A DNA stretch of 11,918 nucleotides from an uncultured Clostridia bacterium (GTDB lineage: Bacteria; Bacillota; Clostridia; Lachnospirales; Bianqueaceae): contig CANOUM010000038.1 in the NCBI GenBank assembly GCA_947570515.1, positions 1 through 11,918 on the forward strand. The letters run 5' to 3'. Each line of letters begins with the position of its first letter. Position 1 is the first letter of the stretch. The position numbers and the translations under genes were made by a program. Positions 7,447-11,918 of this stretch are shown here, one piece after another. Under the pieces are notes generated by a model. It worked only from the letters and a program-made list of their open reading frames with translations. It made no database searches and was not told the origin of the DNA.

Positions 7447-8376
7447 ATGGATTACAGCCAAAAAATATCTGAACGCCTGTGGAATATGCCGGACAAAGGC
7501 GAACTTGAAAGCCATCGTGAGGAAACCTTTATTGACGATATCATCCAAAAAAGCCATATTGAAAAGGAACTGCTTTCTCATTTGGACGGGATAAAAACAG
7601 TATTTGACGGGGGTGCAGGATGCGGCAGATTTTCCATTCTTCTCGCCAAGCATGGCTGTGAAGTCACGCATTTTGATATTTCACGCCCCATGATCAAGAA
7701 AGCCATGGAACTCGCTGAGAAAGAAGGAGTTCTTGACAAAATAACCTTTATAAACGGGGCGTTAGAAAATCTGGCTGATTTTAAAGATCACTCCTTTGAT
7801 ATGGTGATTTCCTTTGACGCCCCTATTTCCTATACTTACCCTAATCAGGAACAGGTTATTGGTGAACTGATACGCATATGCCGTAAACGCATCATGATCA
7901 GTGTATCCAGCCGTTTAGGATATCTTCCGTATTTAGCCAATCCAATACAAAAAAACCAATTTATATTAGATCCCAATTGCAATGACCCATTTGTTAAATG
8001 GTGCATTGACAATCGGGCAAATGCAATTGAAGACTTCCGTTTCAATAAGGATGCTGTTATAGATCTATGGAATAAAGGACTTATGGGCGGCGAAGCCGAA
8101 ATCGCCGAGTATGAAAACGGCGGTGTGCCGTGGTGTATTACCTATACCTTTATACCTGATGAATTAAAAAACATATTAGAACGCCATGGCGTAAAAAATA
8201 TCCAATTAGCAGGACCTGGCGCCTATGCAAGAACGCTTCCCAATGAATTACTTGTAAAGATTATGAAAGATGAAAAACAGCGTTCTGACTTTTTGGATTT
8301 TTGCCACTATTATGACTCAAATCCATTTGTATGCGGCATGGGGAAAGACAATCTGCTAGCGCAAGGCGAGCTTTAA
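7447..8376 (+). CDS. Class I SAM-dependent methyltransferase, small-molecule type
   Basis: A 309-residue Rossmann-fold methyltransferase. Counting from ATG 7447: motif I VFDGGAGCG (52-60) binds SAM, acidic D77 in HFDIS ends strand 2 and should contact the ribose, and motif IV is about 117-129 (FDMVISFDAPISY). The long C-terminal part (about 150-309) is unlike a minimal methyltransferase and probably makes the substrate lid. The frame is open back to ATG 7420, which touches the padR stop and has only a badly spaced AAGGA. AAAGGAG (7431-7437), 9 nt before 7447, supports the later start. The gene is co-directional with padR. Its codons look more A/T-rich than those of the flanking transporters, which may indicate separate acquisition. 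The substrate (metabolite, antibiotic or other) cannot be told; no rRNA- or DNA-methylase motif is seen. Confidence 0.88.
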   Translation: MDYSQKISERLWNMPDKGELESHREETFIDDIIQKSHIEKELLSHLDGIKTVFDGGAGCGRFSILLAKHGCEVTHFDISRPMIKKAMELAEKEGVLDKITFINGALENLADFKDHSFDMVISFDAPISYTYPNQEQVIGELIRICRKRIMISVSSRLGYLPYLANPIQKNQFILDPNCNDPFVKWCIDNRANAIEDFRFNKDAVIDLWNKGLMGGEAEIAEYENGGVPWCITYTFIPDELKNILERHGVKNIQLAGPGAYARTLPNELLVKIMKDEKQRSDFLDFCHYYDSNPFVCGMGKDNLLAQGEL

Positions 8377-8380
8377 TCCT

Positions 8381-9673
8381 TCACCTCTTTTTGAGCCTTC
8401 TGTATACCATCATGCCTGCCAGTGTTACGATCCCCTCTGTCACCGGATAGGCAAGCCAAACGCCTTCCATTTTCCATAAAGCCGACATAAGAAATGCTAA
8501 CGGAAGTATCACAATAAATCCTCTTAAAATTGAAAGTACCTGTGCCGGCTTTGCTTTTTCGATGGATGTAAAATAGGTAGCCAAAATAGTGTTATATCCA
8601 ACAAATCCATTGGAGATAAAATATAGCTTAAGACCTACTTCTGCCATTCGCTGCAATGCAGCCTGCTTTTCGCTGTTAAAAACAGCCGCAATCGGATGAG
8701 CAAAAATGAAAATAGCTGCATATAGAACAACAGAAATCACTAGCATAAGCGTCATCGCATACTGCTGCACCATCTGCATCTGTTTTCTATTCCCTTGCCC
8801 GTAAAAGCGGCTAAGCAGCGGCTGGATGCCCTGTGCAATCCCTGTATATACCGCCACAACGACTAAGGATAGATTAGCAATGACACCGTATGCTGCGACG
8901 CCTGTGTTGCCCTCTAATCTTAAAATCAATAGATTAAAAACAATCATAACAACTCCAGAAGAAAGCTGTGCAATCAAAGAAGGAACCCCCAATGACATAC
9001 TGTGCGTAAGCATAGGTATATTGACTTGGCTACGTATGAAATGAAATGTATTTTTCTTTTTTATCCAGTGCGGCAGCATCATGGTCATACTGATAATCGG
9101 AGAAAGACCTGTAGCAAGAACAGCTCCGAAGATTCCCATCTGACAGGAAAAAATAAAAACATAATCTAATCCTATATTGGAAAAACTACCAATTAGCATC
9201 GCCATCATAGAAAGCTGCGGTCCATCGTCATTTCTCACAAAACAAAGCAGCACATCATTCAAAATAAAAGCTGGCGCAAAAAGCAGCAGCCATTTTAGAT
9301 ACGTAGCGGTCATGACGACCGTATCGTGATCTGCTCCCAGCATCTGTGCCAGTGCATCTGAAAAGAAGAGTCCTATAGAAGCAAAGATGACGGAAGCACC
9401 CAAAACAAGATAAAGGGTATGCGTATATATCTCATTCATCTCTTCTTTTCTGCTCTGACTTTTATAAATAGAAAACTTTGTAGCGCCACCCATTCCCAGC
9501 ATCAATCCGATGCCGTGGATAAAATTATAAATGGGAATCGCTAGATTAAGTGCTGTGAGGCCCGTAGCTCCCAGTCCCTTTGATACAAAAAATGTATCGG
9601 CTAATATATAGCACGAGACCCCTAAGGTTCCCAGTATGCTAAGTATTGTGTACTTCCAAAAGATCGACTTCAT
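8381..9673 (-). CDS. MATE-family multidrug efflux transporter
   Basis: A 430-residue polytopic membrane protein with two homologous halves of about six helices each, the topology and length of MATE (MepA/NorM-like) cation-coupled drug antiporters. Supporting stretches are the N-terminal ILADTFFVSKGLGATGLTAL, typical of MATE helix 1-2, and the mid-protein SLGVPSLIAQLSSGVVM that opens the second half, followed by IAQGIQPLLSRFYGQGNR, a recurrent MATE segment at helix 8. A basic cluster (HWIKKKN) marks the link between the halves. The start is set by AGGAGG (9685-9680), 6 nt before ATG 9673. It converges on the methyltransferase with a gap of only 4 nt and no terminator between them. Expression may be limited by the hairpin upstream of its ribosome binding site. 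Likely function is export of organic cations or other drugs; the substrate is unknown. Confidence 0.93.
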   Translation of the reverse strand: MKSIFWKYTILSILGTLGVSCYILADTFFVSKGLGATGLTALNLAIPIYNFIHGIGLMLGMGGATKFSIYKSQSRKEEMNEIYTHTLYLVLGASVIFASIGLFFSDALAQMLGADHDTVVMTATYLKWLLLFAPAFILNDVLLCFVRNDDGPQLSMMAMLIGSFSNIGLDYVFIFSCQMGIFGAVLATGLSPIISMTMMLPHWIKKKNTFHFIRSQVNIPMLTHSMSLGVPSLIAQLSSGVVMIVFNLLILRLEGNTGVAAYGVIANLSLVVVAVYTGIAQGIQPLLSRFYGQGNRKQMQMVQQYAMTLMLVISVVLYAAIFIFAHPIAAVFNSEKQAALQRMAEVGLKLYFISNGFVGYNTILATYFTSIEKAKPAQVLSILRGFIVILPLAFLMSALWKMEGVWLAYPVTEGIVTLAGMMVYRRLKKR

Positions 9674-9695
9674 TTTATTCCTCCTATTTAAATCA

Positions 9696-9752
9696 TAAAA
9701 ATAGCGCCAATGCTTTCTATCTTCAAAGGCCTAACGATAGAAAGCTTGACGC
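9696..9752 (-). terminator. Terminator-like hairpin in the MATE leader (possible attenuator)
   Basis: On the - strand, GCTTTCTATC (arm 9745-9736) pairs perfectly with GATAGAAAGC (9721-9712). After one bulged base at 9711, GCGTCAA (9752-9746) pairs with TTGGCGC (9710-9704) with one mismatch. The loop is 14 nt and includes AGGCCT. The 3' arm is followed by TATTTTTATG (five T at 9701-9697), and the MATE ribosome binding site begins only 12 nt beyond that. This is the form of an intrinsic terminator placed before a gene, as in attenuation. It could instead be the end of an unrelated short transcript. Confidence 0.55.
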
Positions 9753-9774
9753 ATAGCATCTTACCCGGCGGTAA

Positions 9775-9995
9775 CAGTTCGCTTTCAGCGAACTGAGCAA
9801 GAAATCCCTGCGGGATTCTTGCGGTCGTTCTGTATCTTTATTGTACCATAAGTTCGCTTTCAGCGAACTTGTTAAGAAATCCTAAAAGGATTTCTTATAC
9901 CATGACGACATCGTAAGTTTGCCTTCGGCAAACTTGGAGCGCAGCATAAGCATTTGATTTACCAAATTATATCTGGCTGCCCTTATTGTACCATA
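9775..9995. repeat. Degenerate tandem array of palindromic units
   Basis: Hairpin type A is CAGTTCGCT-TTC-AGCGAACTG (9775-9795), AAGTTCGCT-TTC-AGCGAACTT (9850-9870) and AAGTTTGCC-TTC-GGCAAACTT (9915-9935): three 9-bp stems, each with a TTC loop. In the third the arms have changed in compensating fashion. Type B is GCAAGAAATCCC/GGGATTCTTGC (9797-9822, one bulged A) and TAAGAAATCCT/AGGATTTCTTA (9873-9897), each placed 1-2 nt after a type A. Each unit ends in TTRTACCAT (9841-9849, 9895-9903, 9986-9994); TTATTGTACCATA is identical at 9838-9850 and 9983-9995. So the order is A-B-T, A-B-T, A-T. It encodes no protein that I can support and looks like an intergenic repeat element of REP/BIME type. 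Confidence 0.8.
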
Positions 9996-10013
9996 CAAAG
10001 CTCCCTGGCACAA
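9985..10013 (-). promoter_or_regulatory. Weak candidate promoter towards the MATE gene
   Basis: On the - strand, TTGTGC (10013-10008), 17 nt, then TACAAT (9990-9985). The -10 matches five of six bases but the -35 only three. It is the best spaced pair I see upstream of the MATE gene, and would give a leader of about 300 nt carrying the palindrome array. The -10 belongs to the repeated TTATTGTACCATA motif, so it could equally be a chance product of the repeat. Confidence 0.25.
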
Positions 10014-10090
10014 GCCCCTGTGACAAGCTTAAGCCCAAAAACCGAGCTGACCTGCATGCAATCAGCCATTTGCATACATATATTCCTCCG

Positions 10091-10119
10091 TTGCCAAAAT
10101 CAAAAGAGTGTGTTATACT
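10091..10119 (+). promoter_or_regulatory. Sigma-A promoter with extended -10, upstream of mgtE
   Basis: TTGCCA (10091-10096), 17 nt, then TATACT (10114-10119), each one base from consensus. A TG at 10111-10112, one base before the -10, gives the extended -10 form. Transcription should begin near 10126, leaving a leader of about 290 nt before the mgtE start codon, long enough for regulation within the RNA. Confidence 0.75.
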
Positions 10120-10155
10120 GACATACAATAAATGAATGAAAAGTGAGGTGAAATC

Positions 10156-10248
10156 ATGGACGGCAGTAGTAGTCGAAGTAGCAGCAAGGTGTTTGTATAT
10201 CATATGATGGCGCTAAAATCGGTTTCTTCCCTGCCTGTACATGCCTAA
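10156..10248 (+). CDS. Possible 30-residue leader ORF upstream of mgtE
   Basis: ATG 10156 follows GTGAGGTG (10143-10150) by 5 nt and begins about 30 nt after the predicted transcription start. It reads 30 codons to TAA 10246-10248: MDGSSSRSSSK, then a more hydrophobic end with HMM and VSSLPVHA. The product has no signal peptide and I do not recognise it. The good ribosome binding site and its place right after a strong promoter support translation. It may be a leader peptide controlling mgtE, or the start of a gene now broken by a frameshift, since the -1 frame is open from 10182 to 10409. Coding evidence is weak at this length. Confidence 0.35.
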   Translation: MDGSSSRSSSKVFVYHMMALKSVSSLPVHA

Positions 10249-10262
10249 TCTTACTATACACA

Positions 10263-10397
10263 CCATTGCCTGTTTCTAATGCTACACCATCATCCCCAAA
10301 CGATGGATTTTATTCATACTTAGATTTTATGGCAATGGCATTTTTATGCCCTTTTGCCTATCGATTTAAAAGTATGCGGCCATCTAATCATACGCAT
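10263..10397 (+). promoter_or_regulatory. Structured mgtE leader with mutually exclusive pairings
   Basis: GGCAATGG (10331-10338) can pair with CCATTGCC (10263-10270) over 8 bp. Alternatively 10331-10341 folds locally with 10346-10358 (GGCAA-T-GGCAT, TTTT loop, ATGCC-CTT-TTGCC), enclosed by CATACTT (10315-10321) with AAGTATG (10370-10376). ATGCG (10374-10378) can pair with CGCAT (10393-10397), next to the ribosome binding site at 10400. The two main folds exclude each other. I do not see the conserved core of the M-box magnesium riboswitch or any other class I know, so a regulatory role is inference. Confidence 0.35.
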
Positions 10398-10417
10398 TTA
10401 AGGAGGTAAACAGGACA

Positions 10418-11821
10418 ATGAATAACAATGAAACCGTAATGCTTACACAGCATCCCGATTATAAAACTGAAATTGCACAGATCTTACGCAGCAACCTCAC
10501 GCCTGCTCTTTTGAAAGAACAGATTATTGTATATCATGAAAATGATATTGCCGCTTCCCTCGAGCTTCTTACGAGTGAGGAGCGCGCCAAACTATATCGC
10601 ATCTTAGATACGTCCACGCTGGCAAATGTATTGGAATATTCAGATCAGCTCAATGCTTATCTTGATGAACTGGGTATCCGCAGACGCATTCAGCTTCTTT
10701 CCCAATTTGAAATCACCACGACTCTTGACTATCTGCGTCAACTGGAAAAAGATAGCCGCCGCATGCTCATCGAGCTGATGGATGATGAAGTAAAACACGA
10801 AATCGCCCTGCTCAGTTCTTTTGATGAAGATGAAATCGGCAGCAAAATGACAACCAATTATATCTCGATTCATGCCAATATCAGTGTCCGGCAGGCCATG
10901 CGTCAGCTCATCGACCAAGCCGCCGAAAATGACAATATTTCAACGATCTATGTAGTAACCCCGGACGAGATGTTACTTGGCGCCATTGATCTCAAGGATC
11001 TGATCATCGCACGTGAAAATACTGAGTTAAGCGCCATTATCATGACCTCTTATCCCTATGTCTATGCAAATGAACAGATTGATGACTGTATTGAAGAGAT
11101 CAAAGACTATTCCGAGGACTCTATCCCCGTGCTCGATGCCGATAACCGCCTGATCGGCGTGCTGACCTCTCAGGACATTACCCAGCTCGTTGATGATGAA
11201 ATGGGGGATGACTACGCTAAGCTGGCAGGCCTTTCTTCTGAGGAAGATCTGCACGAACCGCTAAAAAAGAGCATTGGCAAGCGCCTTCCCTGGCTTATGA
11301 TCCTGCTGGGACTCGGCCTTGTTGTTTCCAGTGTCGTCGGCATGTTCGAAACCGTAGTCGCCCATCTGACTCTCATCATCAGCTTCCAATCCCTTGTTCT
11401 TGATATGGCCGGAAACGTAGGTACTCAGTCCCTGGCTGTCACCATTCGCGTACTCATGGATGAGAAAATCAGCAGCAAACAAAAATTTTATCTCGTTGGC
11501 AAAGAAGCCCGCATCGGCCTGACCAACGGTCTTGTACTGGGCTTTCTCTCCTTTTTGCTGATTGGCCTATATCTGCTGATTTTCAAAAACCAAACGCCCG
11601 TCTTCGCTTTCTCTGTTTCCTTCTGTACCGGCGCTGCGCTTCTGCTGGCTCTCCTGATCTCCAGCATATCCGGCACCGCCATTCCGTTAGCATTAAAAAA
11701 GCTGCACATTGATCCGGCCGTTGCCTCCGGACCGCTCATCACTACCATCAACGATCTTGTTGCGGTTGTCGCTTACTATGGCCTTGCATGGCTGTTGTTG
11801 ATTCACACCCTGCATTTATAA
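10418..11821 (+). CDS. mgtE: Magnesium channel/transporter MgtE
   Basis: A 467-residue protein of normal MgtE length and order, located in the cytoplasmic membrane, where it admits Mg2+. Residues about 30-140 are the acidic helical MgtE N domain. About 144-203 and 208-265 are two CBS domains (MTTNYISIHANISVRQA and MTSYPYVYANEQIDDC starts) that sense cytosolic Mg2+. About 266-288 is the plug-helix linker, and 289-467 is the five-helix pore domain. The pore contains MAGNVGTQS (G332-N333), the family's GN-G-Q signature, and TTINDLVAV, whose D446 matches the Mg2+-selecting Asp of Thermus MgtE. AGGAGGT (10401-10407) lies 10 nt before the ATG. It has its own promoter and long leader, stands alone, and ends at a strong terminator, so it is probably monocistronic. 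Nickel, cobalt or manganese could also pass, as in other MgtE proteins. Confidence 0.97.
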   Translation: MNNNETVMLTQHPDYKTEIAQILRSNLTPALLKEQIIVYHENDIAASLELLTSEERAKLYRILDTSTLANVLEYSDQLNAYLDELGIRRRIQLLSQFEITTTLDYLRQLEKDSRRMLIELMDDEVKHEIALLSSFDEDEIGSKMTTNYISIHANISVRQAMRQLIDQAAENDNISTIYVVTPDEMLLGAIDLKDLIIARENTELSAIIMTSYPYVYANEQIDDCIEEIKDYSEDSIPVLDADNRLIGVLTSQDITQLVDDEMGDDYAKLAGLSSEEDLHEPLKKSIGKRLPWLMILLGLGLVVSSVVGMFETVVAHLTLIISFQSLVLDMAGNVGTQSLAVTIRVLMDEKISSKQKFYLVGKEARIGLTNGLVLGFLSFLLIGLYLLIFKNQTPVFAFSVSFCTGAALLLALLISSISGTAIPLALKKLHIDPAVASGPLITTINDLVAVVAYYGLAWLLLIHTLHL

Positions 11822-11833
11822 ACACATCTTATC

Positions 11834-11876
11834 AAAAGCGCATGGTTCATTCAATAACCATGCGCTTTTTTCTTTT
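11834..11876 (+). terminator. Intrinsic terminator of mgtE
   Basis: AAAAGCGCATGGTT (11834-11847) pairs perfectly with AACCATGCGCTTTT (11856-11869) over 14 bp, with an 8-nt loop, followed by T-rich TTTTTTCTTTT (11866-11876). It begins 12 nt after the mgtE stop codon. Confidence 0.95.
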
Positions 11877-11902
11877 CCGGATGGGTTCTATTCATTAATT
11901 CT

Positions 11903-11914
11903 TTGTACCATGAC
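11903..11914. repeat. Further copy of the TTRTACCAT repeat motif
   Basis: TTGTACCATGAC here matches the motif that closes each unit of the palindrome array upstream (TTRTACCAT at 9841, 9895 and 9986). The copy at 9895-9906 shares TACCATGAC exactly. It lies in the intergenic stretch after the mgtE terminator, at the window's right edge, so another array may begin just outside. A short match like this could be chance. Confidence 0.4.
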
Positions 11915-11918
11915 TCTG

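Noticed and set aside
8371..8400. Terminator between the methyltransferase and the MATE gene
   Set aside because: The gap is only 4 nt and I see no stable hairpin with a T-tract around the two stop codons.
9775..9935. Palindrome array considered as a CRISPR
   Set aside because: The repeats are self-complementary hairpins of two kinds with unequal, partly similar spacers, and no cas genes are nearby.
9983..10057. 24-codon - strand ORF ending in ELCMVQ
   Set aside because: Its last codons are the repeated TATGGTACAATAA motif and no Shine-Dalgarno precedes the ATG; more likely part of the repeat region than a gene.
9967..10203. 78-codon - strand open frame opposite the mgtE promoter
   Set aside because: No ribosome binding site; it crosses the + strand promoter and the repeat motif, and its composition is not protein-like.
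10120..10417. M-box (ykoK) magnesium riboswitch before mgtE
   Set aside because: I looked for its conserved GGTGAGGCTCC-like and GCTGCCCA-like segments and did not find them; a covariance search could still overturn this.

Overview
The window looks like chromosomal DNA of a Bacillota (Firmicutes) bacterium, probably an anaerobic clostridial or related gut-type lineage. The reasons are strong AGGAGG-type ribosome binding sites, sigma-A-type promoters, a two-gene multidrug ABC exporter, a PadR regulator, MATE and MgtE proteins of Firmicutes type, and moderate base composition. I cannot assign genus or class from sequence alone.

Layout. (1) 1-3424, + strand: two adjacent half-transporter genes, the first cut by the window edge. 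They form a heterodimeric ABC exporter with one degenerate and one canonical ATP site, and end at a 15-bp hairpin shared with the next, converging operon. (2) 6902-3488, - strand: a four-gene operon (lipoprotein, two six-helix permeases, ABC ATPase) with overlapping or nearly touching genes. Its promoter at 6972-6944 matches the sigma-A consensus exactly (TTGACA-17-TATAAT). The ATPase has Glu where most ABC proteins have the Q-loop Gln. Together with the twin permeases and the lipoprotein, this recalls LanFEG/LanI or bacitracin-type self-protection transporters. (3) 7081-8376, + strand: a divergent padR gene followed by a class I SAM-dependent methyltransferase. PadR is the obvious candidate regulator of the divergent operon; a TTGAC-N8-GTCAA dyad lies on that operon's -35 box. 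(4) 9673-8381, - strand: a MATE efflux protein, convergent with the methyltransferase. A terminator-like hairpin sits just before its ribosome binding site. (5) 9674-10417: a 744-base gene-poor stretch. It holds a degenerate tandem array of palindromes, a good + strand promoter, and a leader of about 290 nt before mgtE. The leader contains a 30-codon ORF, an overlapping -1 open frame and mutually exclusive pairings. (6) 10418-11821, + strand: mgtE, ending in a strong intrinsic terminator. A further copy of the repeat-array motif appears at the right edge of the window.

How the genes fit together. Most of the window is membrane export and transport: a heterodimeric multidrug exporter, a PadR-linked E-loop ABC system with a lipoprotein, a MATE pump and a magnesium channel. 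A small-molecule methyltransferase lies between. The first four systems would suit a defence or self-protection island against toxic compounds, but that is inference: no biosynthetic genes are visible. The points most worth following are the E-loop ABC/lipoprotein operon with its promoter-embedded dyad, the palindrome array with its dispersed TTRTACCAT motif, and the two structured leaders (MATE and mgtE).
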